Source of the DNA: a virus
IMG/VR virus record: IMGVR_UViG_3300046411_000602
Span: 1-40,438 of that record
Strand: one strand, 5' to 3'
Length of the DNA stretch: 40,438 nt
Position numbers and translations under genes: made by a program. Of this stretch, positions 20,801 to 26,498 are shown one piece after another (the stretch's first letter is position 1; each line of letters starts with the position of its first letter). The notes under the pieces are model-generated. The model was not told the origin of the DNA. It ran no database searches and saw only the letters and a program-made list of their open reading frames with translations.

Positions 20801-22278
20801 ATATGATGGCAAATGTTAATGCCGCTGATATTGCCACTGTTACTAATACTGCAACAAATAATTATACAGCAAGTTCAAGAATATTCAAACTTGATCCTAC
20901 AGTGAGAGCACAATTTAATACAGACATTGATAATTATTTTGGAACAAATTCAAGTAGTAATACAAGCATTATTGAAAACGGTTCACAACTGAGTGTGGCA
21001 GTAGCGGCAGGAGCAATGAACGCAACACTAACTATGGTTAAGCAAAAAGTTGGTGGTACATGGCAAGGTGAAGAATTTGATGCTAATGTATTTACAAGAG
21101 TAGTATCAGGTAGTGATCCATTAGAATTACAAACAGCATATGGCTATGACAGCACACCATTTGATGCCACAGAAGGCTTTGGAGATAATTGGGATGAATA
21201 TATAAATGTTCAAAACTTTGAAGGTATATTTGCAGGCGACAGCACTTGGAGAGAATTTGGTGTTACTTACGACGGAGTAGATGGATGGACATTTAATCAT
21301 TTATTGTATGGCGAAGAAAGACCAGAAGAACTTGTATATCTAAGTCCATTAGAAAACTTAGTTATGCATGTTACAACAAGTCCAAATGCGTTTGACGCAA
21401 ATGGTTCTGTTGTAGACACAATCAGCGTAGGTCCATACACTGCTGACAGTGTTAGTACTAGTGATTCAAACAATATTATAACAGTTACAAGTGCTATTGC
21501 AGCACCATTGTTAAACAACGGTAATACAATAACATTAGCAGGCAGTGCCGCTACTTCATTAGATGGCGACTATGCAATATCTAATTTAACATCTACAACG
21601 TTTACTATCGAGAAAGCAGGCGTAACTGCAAACATCTTATCTAATGCAGGTGATGTTTCTATTTCAAGTGGTGTTGATGCAGTGACGGTTGAGTACCTTG
21701 TGCACCAAGACTTATTTGGCGGCACAGAATATTTGAGAATTTTAACTGACGGCTCCACATCAACTACAACTGCCAAAGTAATTAATTCTTGGGATACAGA
21801 GATTGAAGTAGTAGATGCTACTGTTTTACCACAGCCAACTCCAGGTATACCTGCTGCAGTTTGGTTAGATAACAGCGAACGTATCGAGTATAACAGAATA
21901 GTAGGAAACAAATTAAAAGGCATATCTAGAGGCACAAGAGGTACAACTATACCAAATGGACCTGCTTATGTATACAGCGGCGACCAATCAGTTAGAGGTA
22001 ATGCATACATTAGTCACCCAACTGGAGTAAGTGTAGTAAGTGCTGGTAATAAAGAAATATTTGATATGTCTGAAAGTAATGGTGGCTCAACAGGCTTTGC
22101 AGACAGAGATCCTGAAGTAGCAATGTGGTTAAAGTCAGACGGAACGACAAGATCGTTATCAGATCGTACTAATAGAAGTACAGTAACCACTATCGGAGCA
22201 TTCTTACACGGCGACTTAATATCAAGCATTGGATTTGATAGTATTGCTTGGGACATAGCAGGGTGGGACAGCATTTAA
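5815..22278 (+). CDS. Giant multi-domain virion structural protein (5487 aa), in the gp7 position
   Basis: One uninterrupted frame of 16.5 kb follows gp6, where T4 has gp7 (about 1030 residues). The start (MADKIYNQLPVVLQTKAIKN) and the C-terminal 1200 residues (Trp/Tyr-rich, from about 4280, including KPYTAKIREYKDGKRPP and ISRGTRGTTIPNGPAYVY) look like the shared framework of large structural proteins of marine T4-like phages. The middle holds mobile-looking domains: a YHYH-like domain at about 1205-1385 (VVGWSLDGLPIYGPYGY at 1263, FPYCIGG at its end); a flagellin-IN-like motif at about 2140-2215; a HGYSSGD...YSGTYQV repeat near 2710 and a related one near 5220; Thr/Asn/Gly-rich linkers at about 2940-3075 (with a run of eight Thr); a tandem-95/cadherin-like Ig domain at 3078-3170 (DPDGHP...GSFTYTPEAGFEDNVDFFRFKI); and Gly-rich linkers at about 3360-3430 and 3560-3620. 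There is no signal peptide or membrane segment. The likely role is baseplate wedge or peripheral adhesin; gp7 homology is inferred from position only. Confidence 0.85.
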   Translation: MADKIYNQLPVVLQTKAIKNFFEATVEQLYSEANITPINGFIGKKTGEDTGVSGAFIEENTADRKQYNLVPAVNNLNPLTGESENLMFYDEFIDTLGVYGVTTTNHNRIFGSRYRVFMPPIDIDKFINFQEYYWHPAGPTTITITATLDKPLNLDIDVIGKKTFTYGSTTLRNGMIITFANNDNTIPTNSSTTGVHKAGVDYIVEGVGESIYLVEKALSDSTLYGGSDVAKKDYILIKRGASNATAWSRVNHWHHRDNFLDAGDELPSRTYRGKRPIIEFDKDLEMYNQGTSNYDVAHVAVTSLTIADIATNPSATIDTRVLQNDDILFFPNESDSIKTFLYKVSGVGTAITLTPTSSTPIAKGQTVVIAKGNVFEGADYLYDGSKYAQAQKKIQINQPPLFVLYDDAGNKLSDTGLYTNSTFEGSKIFGYKVGTGTPDTELGFPLTYTPYKAVSEITFENFIQTDAVEYRSFGATSSTSVLGSYYYKLNKATPEYHSYWKLSGDKNEQKIITTHYIGRDELDDETLIYNIGAVPNASTITSSGYDILVKVNGAIVTNYTYEAPSSIKFNSFTFSKSDVIDVEVTSDTGITKISDSRYEIPLSWRTNPFNEEIELVAEPQYLSHFKRYIERQEGFTGDPLGSNNFSSSAKDLKHAKDIIQTDQDIILAAYLLDDQPHNFIDSIRFSAREYEKYRTRLINEITKYYNDFPVDNLSNEYILERVLRNLISYSVGKDVFGTTYVLPFGDNYKEESFDVSDLAATSYTMTNYADLETIENSLLVYWLDALNGTQELLTIGKDYTLSSTNPITVDVTRSIGLGDSIITKLYNIDRDSAECPATPSTMGLYPLFTPGIETDNSFQTPQQLLVGHDGSKTALTGTTVDDVLLEFEKRLYNTSMQQFRDRNSLPRLNVGDIRSGYFRTDNFSSREYTDLLRNSFTNWLGANKVDHVTNEFYDATNTWTWNYRGRKDLPGHWRGWYEYYYDTVRPHTHPWEMLGFTEEPTWWDSQYGTSYGWKNFAMWEDLEKGIIRQGPRENITNSEYLSDNNWARPGLVDLVPVDENANLLAPGKITNTGSTNNVEVYANRRQANQDVTDTFRDVTGNNNLPNGITLTYGSSDASRVLFDANAAPQAGTFWDYDGLIAGNVNGSGFAEGLDGFTTPFVYVEDNITNKNYQIYNYKFTNLTQEASVILQNPAPITLPDNVIGITVTGTPILNPGNVSSWNNEGQYYHSNTFRDNVPDNGTYFIEPKHAGLSEWSTTEHSPVVGWSLDGLPIYGPYGYTTYDNSGQVVDSTITRINSCFKLRQGNRPDGPGGAFTGEFVQDYTFSPTNASTFAGETGSPALPVSGQYNMRFGVTPDSPTTPIYYYVATVDNDGSPMFPYCIGGTESSTNTYLGQYFTIPIEPVKNNTGSITDTGPLVAVSSSLLITATTDDTVDNVWRFGDGAPAENAWKYSCGYPFAVAEALFLAKPGKFVTSYSDPTRITTPVLDKFKIINSVTRSPFSFTDPDHFCIHGSVDSNGNTVKNVGYTQFIHSWLKHQDLNTTTDYTDKLRKLNIKLAHRMAGFTDKDTLSVRADQTSVTTTSQSLVIPNENIEVVVHSSPYKTRNYYTGLSIQKTVGGYKVKGFDKNFGYFNVLRRNLVGNTSLVEVGGEASDYVVWQPLTSYPKETIVSYNNSYYRAPTLVPSSESFIPSLWTRLPSLPQKDAIRATLFLDDLPYVDRVDYQTEFTSYQEVVDLIVGMGAYQESIGYDFGDYDNSINDVRNWNYVVRQFLFWVSGGWETNNTLDLSPLANKVSFNSTTGMIAAINRTDKNQFTLLDQNAAAINPKECEIVREGNRIEVVPPEGIQIYGALLFTKEIEHALVFDNVTDFNDVLFDTVHNHAQTRLKVKGKKTANWSGLFSTEGFIIQNDELRPNLDNMAQSLGRYHELGFVPVEKQIYEQARGLFGYQEREYLNNLEIEDDDQFEFYKGMLQSKGTAPSLGKISKSSNIVQGEMKVYDEWALKVGDFGDLENDQTIELKLEKSDVRNDPQMITLVFPEDTTGVIDYVKLIQPKHKYHAAPTVEIAAPSGTPAVQATAVAELESNGVLKAINITNAGSGYSQPVRLTVIAGSTSIANVNTVFNTPNATSTVAVPSANINSLGSITIDGVAVNLNSATVMSNVVTAINTDASVNSSVTASFITNPNSSTVLTLTGADFTLGGAALANLNLASGNYQPRQRFNIASVDNHPSTGTGATTVSDIAVTVDGATVAGSFWDFDAGSRQAIPFNVGTSQNIDTSDDDQFVNSGDVVVPLGTTLDANNIVKENNLTYSHANVFVNGAELINIVGDQKYTLTTNQLTIHNVQNLPGSRIQSGANVYVIENATVQLKSNYTGDLPGADLNIKVSTSDDIAIITKSKRLFDITPDVKEDDTILIDIDDSSRFLKKPIGVREQNLWPTTSNVSYTGMTSDRFTSIPNAGYVNSSNVDFSSFDVPSIADMFRDDFLIQPDTNSIVHVAVSDNKEWNVYKFKEADTDISFVEMEGDDSTAYLYSNVSLFNYTDSNQIGNTDLGRFLDYHIAVKDAVVSDKFVLWVNEEVVNNKQVRLSNITPVAMTEEFISSIGPRTLKTITNIEPGVSRLASALLEPVGNDTVKVFADTALLNADVNPLVRFNTSNITVDEQLIFGQQYSVSNINVTEGSFTFTQAGLSANIAPPNVSVEFFGRTQITSTDHGYSSGDLVRIVAGNYSGTYQVEMASANTFCIDTPYIQSGVTAGNILSSEIKIVTQRDHGIASDYNGKKIALHQTGFEYYNQVYTVSRPPRGNEIIVRGVPYDDQAKSLSANTAVITTLDHDVISLNNSNIKIDNITSLEGMIESLNRGFDLRRGWVTHRGSFQMRIPMLNTPYNKHTGITPLQVKGTTPYVTNFTGVNTKGVVSTGAISVSKSVNSKKGFNKLKNGTPAAKKIRAKRGKLASGVVAGRHTTTQNVSPFNPVSAVASTAVQNYTPTFPNGQINTNPGSQAQTTFNNLLNTTLGFLNGNNTTAGTTTTTTTTNNVNIPTISTGPTNMTNNLGAPVLSGAALGAAAPANCGELIVAQPPIPPNDPPDALDQILTTGYETAITGNMLQNAYDPDGHPIELATTGGDVNTAIIMQPSHGTLTNLQTDGSFTYTPEAGFEDNVDFFRFKIRDIPPVTTPPTPVLEDMGEITINVGVKPAIPPTPTVFEKCELTAQSTNSRGVDDQWFYRIEPTGKVKLIIDMDAAHDALTAYQVVSRTSGGGTKRVATGDANLRKATSAEKQMLIDQRGLAGHNQYGQYSQHYQPSVQDFSRGGNGSFTNSIKYCGVLEFDFDPTQGEYLRVDVEKRSSVYRYVICYPTFTDPGTLTTPPGAGAVAGGATGGGTGNSHTRNSGNGGRRGNPKSTPIFNPTGNPTTKTKATGGTSAAAGNSWHKYGGPGPTFSHNFGGFSLAPMAGYTHMPSIFKKTVKTVNPQNVGRLQPLEDGRYVNVTQQRVTGGRVIPLAAPMPAPIPFVQRAIRGVDIALVPGGETFGNSKYWGNDLVDNQILKIASDGYSYHSISVPGLDGFDGFNNDGFSNDGSSSGYNQAGVDGTRSVTTLAGAGPNVIPGNPVVDGTIQTLSNQALAGSLFSDTLTPGENVPSEDAPLDPDVAYTNRPIITIQPKRKINDRYVPAGPKAICGLIRPGPQIKLTEADFIGATPGDQVIINNQTITIQGTPAATLKEFECSGGFGYTATSTSTLEGAAVVIDACGNVPLTIRDGCRGGTYKEVLDFHVVKNFSLVDVTVPEILTPGNSTVISQQLPVTSHTAGTHVAGSTSVNVNYNTTANANTVTQSTGITNTLTPAYVQKSNHTGGKGYSVGDRLRVVGGTPVASPFGPIHELCVEIPGMYYSTGTDAENIHVFIGDGTTPGAGAEAGQPVLNDQGQIQRIPIINGGFGYDPANPPKIRIIDGGSGMPEFGQKIPAKIRPIIKTQTKGGDGKMHDTHGMPERPAKFIVTAVDTDGIILSLRVIDRGIYKEFPADLATGIPMEYDHVLLGDNDAMNSYPPTISSGLGQYDPITGERLPSPGNYNPIEGEYGQYSDPHSGDTFGTGARIFLTAREIPDCSERADVRSRLGIDPVTLEIPYVEHLANQLNNALQNAGYDPNDINFTPNPLNPDIGELVLNAPPFDGVEFDELTPGFLDKLGVPPGDYNPDMTELVSVDATSTNDTDIIDEDADPGRDGLRDLIDNPGGFGQGNFGPGGRGRLGFGDDGTVGYSLPEEVMAIYGVDIGGFASDGSSILGNANVVYVGDLFQYELRNLDGTFVESSRDARDCRVLYLESQRYNKESDIALANTNFVSANIPATKEAFDQVWIDDDGTGKWAYYEDGLVKRSQVPLVDPTFIKNTIVYDSETGEKDYDYDMWDPFKGVFPAFVDAEIKYFSENDPVVYTSRRAVFGPDQVGQVWWNTSGIRYYWYEQGTNKERWLNWGKSFPGSSIALFEWVESKVPPSEYNGTGIPKNISEFITERTVDPSTGRYVNCYYFWVQNEREVSNQAATLAKRKFSTFDLAKYLADPIGQGINTVSFISAGTQTSQNIASFVMSNLTKTLREDEQNIQINLSRNLNPIGLKHTSFKLLREEDNNSDIPDDLANKLIDSLTEIDSAGNIVPADNLSNVERYGIKFRPRQTMFKNAKQARRALQYIVNEILADVKLNTLNTTWQSSMSSMNIIETVNWYAVKRIDGSTNEKIRYDNTYKASFTVSSVRELDALSNVSDGTIVMVRASQSDRYQLWMFEGKQNSFKQIAIESETVRIKDDVYNYDLTGTTQTELREFLYVLKDNIFEGSENFNKVFFELLRYALGEQQELDWAFKTSYVYIEKEEEDLVQRVGYRPDNFESVIEYLNEVKPYTAKIREYKDGKRPPMEEIKDQMLSDFDVPPFADSDIGEVRSLDFNFGPDAELASNNDDYKKSYGGFVAGQTHWDTANVPVRTGNVSLIFDRVDWRLAETGHNVAAKAYSVSIGDMMANVNAADIATVTNTATNNYTASSRIFKLDPTVRAQFNTDIDNYFGTNSSSNTSIIENGSQLSVAVAAGAMNATLTMVKQKVGGTWQGEEFDANVFTRVVSGSDPLELQTAYGYDSTPFDATEGFGDNWDEYINVQNFEGIFAGDSTWREFGVTYDGVDGWTFNHLLYGEERPEELVYLSPLENLVMHVTTSPNAFDANGSVVDTISVGPYTADSVSTSDSNNIITVTSAIAAPLLNNGNTITLAGSAATSLDGDYAISNLTSTTFTIEKAGVTANILSNAGDVSISSGVDAVTVEYLVHQDLFGGTEYLRILTDGSTSTTTAKVINSWDTEIEVVDATVLPQPTPGIPAAVWLDNSERIEYNRIVGNKLKGISRGTRGTTIPNGPAYVYSGDQSVRGNAYISHPTGVSVVSAGNKEIFDMSESNGGSTGFADRDPEVAMWLKSDGTTRSLSDRTNRSTVTTIGAFLHGDLISSIGFDSIAWDIAGWDSI

Positions 22279-22299
22279 TAACTGTACATAATGAAAAGT

Positions 22300-22307
22300 G
22301 ATAAATA
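22300..22307 (+). promoter_or_regulatory. Late promoter box GATAAATA
   Basis: GATAAATA lies 6 bases before the ATG at 22314, in the short gap after the giant gene. Expected transcription start coincides with the start codon. Confidence 0.65.
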
Positions 22308-22313
22308 AGTACA

Positions 22314-22952
22314 ATGCAAGATAGCAACGATAAAGACGACAAGAAAGTAGATATGAATGAGGATAAAGGCACAATTGATAACGCAGGTTTAAGCATGAAC
22401 GGGCATATTATTATCCGTGATAAAGAAACAGGCGAAGAATTTATCAATAAAAGAAATGCTATTCATTACGGCAATATGGCAAGAATTGTTGCACAGGCCT
22501 TGAATAACACTGCTGACTCATACATTAATTTTATTGCATTTGGGAACGGCGGAACGTCTGTAGACAGTAGCGGTGGTAAAGTAATTTACAGATCGCCTAG
22601 AGTAAGTGAAGCATACGAAGCATCAGCATCGTTATACAACAAAACTTACCACAAAGACATACAGGGATCGCAGGCAGATGAAGAGAATAAAATTGAGATT
22701 ATTACAGGTGCTTCATATACTGATATTAAAATGACCGTCACTCTAGGATATAGTGAACCCAGTGGCCAGGAAGTTTTTGATAGCAGTACAACAAACACAG
22801 GAGATTTTATTTTTGATGAAATGGGAGTGTTTACAAATGCAACTGATTTTAATAATTCAGAAATGCTTACACATGTTATCTTTCACCCAGTACAAAAAAG
22901 CCAAAACAGGGTGATAGAAATAATTTATACAATTAGGGTTCAATTGAGTTAA
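22314..22952 (+). CDS. Probable virion structural protein, 212 aa
   Basis: Placed between the giant baseplate protein and the tail fibre, so most likely a baseplate or fibre-attachment part. The first 30 residues are charged (Asp, Lys, Glu-rich) and look disordered. From about residue 27 the protein is beta-rich, with SYINFIAFGNGGTSVD and a C-terminal hydrophobic strand RVIEIIYTIRVQLS. The FIxFGxGG element and the C-terminal strand weakly recall T4 gp8, whose position this gene occupies, but gp8 is 334 residues and I do not claim homology. The ATG at 22314 has no Shine-Dalgarno sequence and sits 6 bases after a late box. An alternative ATG at 22353 would remove most of the charged tail. Confidence 0.7.
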   Translation: MQDSNDKDDKKVDMNEDKGTIDNAGLSMNGHIIIRDKETGEEFINKRNAIHYGNMARIVAQALNNTADSYINFIAFGNGGTSVDSSGGKVIYRSPRVSEAYEASASLYNKTYHKDIQGSQADEENKIEIITGASYTDIKMTVTLGYSEPSGQEVFDSSTTNTGDFIFDEMGVFTNATDFNNSEMLTHVIFHPVQKSQNRVIEIIYTIRVQLS

Positions 22953-22965
22953 AGAGGAAAATTAA

Positions 22966-25068
22966 ATGGCGTATTCAGTAACAACAAACGACGGCGTTAC
23001 AATAAGTGTAGCAGATGAGACTAAAGATAGTAGTTCTCTGTCGCTTACTGTTATTGGTAGGAACGCCACCAACTACGGTCAAAGTATTGTAACAAATACA
23101 ATCCGACACTTAGAAAATTTCGCAAGTAATGTACCACCTGCACCAACATATACGTTGACGGGTCAATTATGGTACAATAAATCAGAAGATAATTTGCGTG
23201 TATATGATGGTGCTACTTGGGGCAGAGCTTCTAAAGTTCCTGTTTCGGCAGCAGAACTAAGTACAGACTTAGTACCAGGTACACAGTATTTTAATTCAAC
23301 AGAAGACAAATTACAAGTTTACGATGGTTCAACTTTTAGAGATGCAGTATTACCAGGTGGTACAGTAACAAGTACATACTCAGGTAACGTTGCAGCAGCA
23401 GGTGGTGCAAACAACTACGGTGCTAAAGTTGAAACTATATTCTTAGAAAGTACAGAAGCAACGGCCAAAATGGTTCCGGTAATAGCACTTAAATACGTTA
23501 GTGACGGTGCAAGTTTACCTGGTGAATTAGCAGACTCGGCACATGATAGTGCTGGTGCAACAGTGATGGCAGTGTTCTCAGATAGATCATTTACACTTGC
23601 TCAAACAGATCCACATTATGCAACATTATCAGACAGTGGTAGTTTTGGTGCAACATTTACAAAAGGTATGAATCTACGTGCTGATTATACAGACAGCACT
23701 ATATCATTATCAGACAAATCAGAATGGGCTGACAAGGCAAATGCAATTTATACAGGTTCTGTTATTCCTGCAGGAGATATTATTCATGTAGGTTCAACAA
23801 ACTGGGTTCCAAGTGGAACAGTTAGCACAAACTATACATTAGGTACTTCATCAAATAAATTTGGTGATTTACACGTTGACAAGATGGCATTAGGTAGTGC
23901 CGGTGGTACAACAGAGACTCTTGCAATAGTAGGCACAGTTAACATAGGTACTTCAAGCAATCCAGTTAACGATATATATGCAAACAACGTATATGTTGAC
24001 GGCACATTAGATTTTGATGGTGTTAACTCTTTAACAAACCTAGAAAGTGCAGACATTGATGACGTAACATTAACAAGCGGCACAATATCAAGCTCTCCTA
24101 GTGGAGCCACTGACATTGCTAATAAGAGCTACGTTGATTCACAAGCATCAACAGCGACAGCGGCAGCAATTACATTAGTGCCAACTAACACTAGCACATC
24201 AACACATTTTCCAATATTTGTTGATAGTGGCTCAGGCAACGAACAAGCAAGAACAGACACAGGATTTACTTATGTTCCTACTTCAGAAACATTGCACACA
24301 ACAATATTTGATGGGACAACAGGTAACTTCAGTGGAACAGTTGAAGCAAACAGATTCACAGACGGCACATTAAGTATAGAAAATGGTGATATTACATCTG
24401 GCAGTGATGCTACATTTAGCAGTACTGTTACTGCAGGCACACTCACAGACGGATCTTTAAGTATTAACTCCGGAAGTATTACAGGTGGTGCAAGTGCAAC
24501 GTTTAGTGGTACAGTACAAGCATCTGCTCACACAGGTGTAAGTGCAACATTAAGCGGTACAGTACAAGCAGGTTCATTTACTGACGGATCAATGTCAATA
24601 ACAGGTGGTGCAATTACAAGTGCATCAACAGGTAACTTCAGTGGTACGGTTACTGCTAACTTATTTGACGGTGTTGCTAGTACAGCAAAATATGCTGACT
24701 TGGCTGAGAAATATGTTGCAGACGCAGACTATGAGCCAGGCACTGTGGTAAGAATAGGCGGCGAAGAAGAAATCACAATGACCACAGAGCATGCCGATGA
24801 AGAAGTATTTGGCGTTATCTCTACAGATCCTGCATACTTAATGAACAGCGACATAGAAGGATTACCAGTAGCATTGCAAGGACGAGTTCCTGTAAAAGTA
24901 ATTGGTAAAGTCCGTAAGGGCGAAAGATTAATTTCTAGTGACGTACCAGGCGTTGCATGGGGTGTGGCGGATGCTACAGCACCTATAGAAGCAGTAATTG
25001 GTAGAGCATTAGAGGACAAGGATGACGGCGATCAAGGTATGATAGAAGCAGTTATCGGAGTCAAGTAG
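22966..25068 (+). CDS. Tail-fibre-like protein with C-terminal processing-type domain, 700 aa
   Basis: The N-terminus (IVTNTIRHLENFASNVPPAP...LTGQLWYNKSEDNLRVYDG) is the attachment segment seen in tail fibres of marine T4-like phages. The middle is Ser/Thr/Gly-rich fibre sequence with 29-residue repeats at 24328-24672 (listed separately). The end (STAKYADLAEKYVADADYEPGTVV...VFGVISTDP...GRVPVKVIGKVRKGERLISS) resembles the C-terminal domain shared by many T4-like cyanophage fibre proteins, related to peptidase-G2/autoproteolytic fibre tips. I infer a role in trimer folding or tip formation and cannot show proteolysis. Start: ATG with GAGGA 9 bases upstream, 13 bases after the previous gene. Such fibres bind host surface receptors. 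Confidence 0.75.
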   Translation: MAYSVTTNDGVTISVADETKDSSSLSLTVIGRNATNYGQSIVTNTIRHLENFASNVPPAPTYTLTGQLWYNKSEDNLRVYDGATWGRASKVPVSAAELSTDLVPGTQYFNSTEDKLQVYDGSTFRDAVLPGGTVTSTYSGNVAAAGGANNYGAKVETIFLESTEATAKMVPVIALKYVSDGASLPGELADSAHDSAGATVMAVFSDRSFTLAQTDPHYATLSDSGSFGATFTKGMNLRADYTDSTISLSDKSEWADKANAIYTGSVIPAGDIIHVGSTNWVPSGTVSTNYTLGTSSNKFGDLHVDKMALGSAGGTTETLAIVGTVNIGTSSNPVNDIYANNVYVDGTLDFDGVNSLTNLESADIDDVTLTSGTISSSPSGATDIANKSYVDSQASTATAAAITLVPTNTSTSTHFPIFVDSGSGNEQARTDTGFTYVPTSETLHTTIFDGTTGNFSGTVEANRFTDGTLSIENGDITSGSDATFSSTVTAGTLTDGSLSINSGSITGGASATFSGTVQASAHTGVSATLSGTVQAGSFTDGSMSITGGAITSASTGNFSGTVTANLFDGVASTAKYADLAEKYVADADYEPGTVVRIGGEEEITMTTEHADEEVFGVISTDPAYLMNSDIEGLPVALQGRVPVKVIGKVRKGERLISSDVPGVAWGVADATAPIEAVIGRALEDKDDGDQGMIEAVIGVK
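24328..24672 (+). repeat. 29-residue (87-bp) tandem repeats within the tail-fibre gene
   Basis: Units start at 24328, 24415, 24502, 24550 and 24637, each opening with FSGTV or a close variant (FSSTV, LSGTV), followed by TDGxxSIxxGxIT. Units 1, 2 and 4 are exactly 29 residues. Unit 3 is a 16-residue remnant lacking 13 residues, and unit 5 breaks off into the C-terminal domain. The units probably build repeating shaft segments. Confidence 0.85.
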
Positions 25069-25075
25069 ATAAATA
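25068..25075 (+). promoter_or_regulatory. Late promoter box GATAAATA
   Basis: GATAAATA begins with the last base of the tail-fibre stop codon (25066-25068) and lies 26 bases before the ATG at 25102. That leaves a short leader containing the AGGAGA ribosome site, the ordinary arrangement. Confidence 0.7.
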
Positions 25076-25101
25076 CAATTATATATTAGTAGGAGATACA
25101 T

Positions 25102-26070
25102 ATGGCATCAGGAAGTTCAGTAGCACTATCAGGTGGTACAACAATGACACAAGTTGTCACCGGTGACGTTATCGATGACGCAGATTACAATAACATGCGA
25201 GACAATATTGAAAAACTGTTTGGAGAAGCACCGATTGTCGGCCTAGGAACATTTACTGCTTCTAACACTTACGGCTGGAATCAAGGTGGTTCAGGTGTTA
25301 GTGCTGTATCAGCAGGCGAAGTTGTTGACGCATCAAGTACAAACGGTTTTAAAGACTTACAAGACGACGTACAGGCAATGTGTGCATTCTTAGGAGTGTC
25401 TGTTAGAACTGGCGTAGGAAGTGATGTTACTAGCAGTGATACAATCACAGGAGCAACATGGTCTAACACTATGTTAAACATTCAAGATTGCTGGAACAAC
25501 AGATTTTCACCAGCAAGTAGAACAGCAGCAACGGACGGTAGCACAACAAGAACAGCGGCATGGACAAATACATTAACACAAGAAACTTCATTTGCATTCA
25601 GCAGTCAAGGTGCAGCCAGAGCATATTTTAATGCAGGTGGCGGTGTAGGTGTTGGTTCAAGCAGAAGTGGTGGTTCAAGTCACACTCAGAATACGCAGTG
25701 GACTAACAAACTAAACGCAATCAGTGACGTTTTCTTATATCATGACACTACATCAGGTAGTGCAGGTACAAGTGCAGGCATAGGATTTTACGAATTAACA
25801 ACAAGTTATCAGCAACTTCTGATTTATTACGGTGGTGCTTCACCATATACATCAGACTATGTTAAAGTAGAAGGGCGTGTTAATAGTGTAAGTGCTCCAA
25901 CTACAGTTTACATAAAAATAACACTGTTAGACGCAGGCGATAACGTACTTGACCAAAATGTAGATGGCACACTAACAATTAGTGCAAGAAGAAATTCACC
26001 AAATGCAAATGGTTCAGGATTTAGTTTTGCTAACCCAAGTGCAACACAAGGTAGCATTGTAGGTACATAA
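25102..26070 (+). CDS. Virion structural / fibre-associated protein, 322 aa
   Basis: Gly, Ser, Thr and Ala-rich protein beginning MASGSSVALSGGTTMTQVVTGDV. It has a short helical part (DADYNNMRDNIEKLFGEAP; later KDLQDDVQAMCAFLG and WSNTMLNIQDCWNNRF) that repeats a pattern of paired helices, a Gly-rich central hinge near residues 175-200, and a beta-rich C-terminal half. The composition and its place as the last gene before the terminator suggest a fibre or whisker-like part; no specific T4 equivalent is recognised. AGGAGA lies 6 bases before the ATG. It is preceded by its own late box and followed by the strong terminator at 26088-26123. Confidence 0.72.
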   Translation: MASGSSVALSGGTTMTQVVTGDVIDDADYNNMRDNIEKLFGEAPIVGLGTFTASNTYGWNQGGSGVSAVSAGEVVDASSTNGFKDLQDDVQAMCAFLGVSVRTGVGSDVTSSDTITGATWSNTMLNIQDCWNNRFSPASRTAATDGSTTRTAAWTNTLTQETSFAFSSQGAARAYFNAGGGVGVGSSRSGGSSHTQNTQWTNKLNAISDVFLYHDTTSGSAGTSAGIGFYELTTSYQQLLIYYGGASPYTSDYVKVEGRVNSVSAPTTVYIKITLLDAGDNVLDQNVDGTLTISARRNSPNANGSGFSFANPSATQGSIVGT

Positions 26071-26087
26071 TAAAAATAACTAACTTT

Positions 26088-26123
26088 AAAAAAGCCAGTA
26101 ATTAGTGTTACTGGCTTTTTTTT
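26088..26123 (+). terminator. Strong intrinsic terminator closing the virion block
   Basis: GCCAGTAA (26094-26101) pairs perfectly with TTACTGGC (26108-26115) around a 6-base loop, preceded by six A and followed by eight T. The A-run and T-run would also let it work on the minus strand. Confidence 0.93.
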
Positions 26124-26125
26124 GG

Positions 26126-26133
26126 ATTAAATA
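26126..26133 (+). promoter_or_regulatory. Late-like promoter box ATTAAATA
   Basis: ATTAAATA lies directly after the terminator T-run and 5 bases before the ATG at 26139. It is a weaker match to GATAAATA but has the same spacing as the leaderless arrangement at gp25. Confidence 0.45.
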
Positions 26134-26138
26134 TAGGT

Positions 26139-26498
26139 ATGAGTACACGACTAACTAAAGCCTTGGAGTTCGCTAACTACAGGGTTACATTAAACAATCA
26201 AACTGCCACATTAAAAGCAAAGACAGAAAACCTGTTGAGCTATAGTATTAATGGTGGCACTTTTCAAATAGACATTCCCTTGCTCACTTTTTGCAAACAA
26301 CTTTTAGATGAAAAACATGACGAAGTTGTTCTCTTAGATGTCTATAATAATCCTATCAAAGTAGAAGTAAAAGACTTCTATGAAGAAATACAAAGTCGAT
26401 ATTTTGAAGTAACGAATGATTATTATGCAGAATATGAGAAATTGAGAAAAGCAAGAAAAGTACATAAGGTATTAGATCTCAATGAAAAAGGAGAATAG
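26139..26498 (+). CDS. Conserved phage protein of unknown function, 119 aa
   Basis: Begins MSTRLTKALEFANYRVTLNN. Predicted beta-rich N-terminal half (YRVTLNNQTATLKAKTENLLSY), then a long charged helix from about residue 75 to the end with many Glu, Lys and Tyr. It has no membrane segment. It seems to be the first gene of the accessory operon and overlaps the glycosyltransferase by 17 bases. No Shine-Dalgarno sequence precedes the ATG. Function unknown; the ordered but motif-free sequence suggests a small accessory or structural factor. Confidence 0.75.
   Translation: MSTRLTKALEFANYRVTLNNQTATLKAKTENLLSYSINGGTFQIDIPLLTFCKQLLDEKHDEVVLLDVYNNPIKVEVKDFYEEIQSRYFEVTNDYYAEYEKLRKARKVHKVLDLNEKGE

Noticed and set aside
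22314-22952. Assigning the 212-residue protein as T4 gp8
   Set aside because: Position and one short motif fit, but length and overall sequence do not; left as structural protein.
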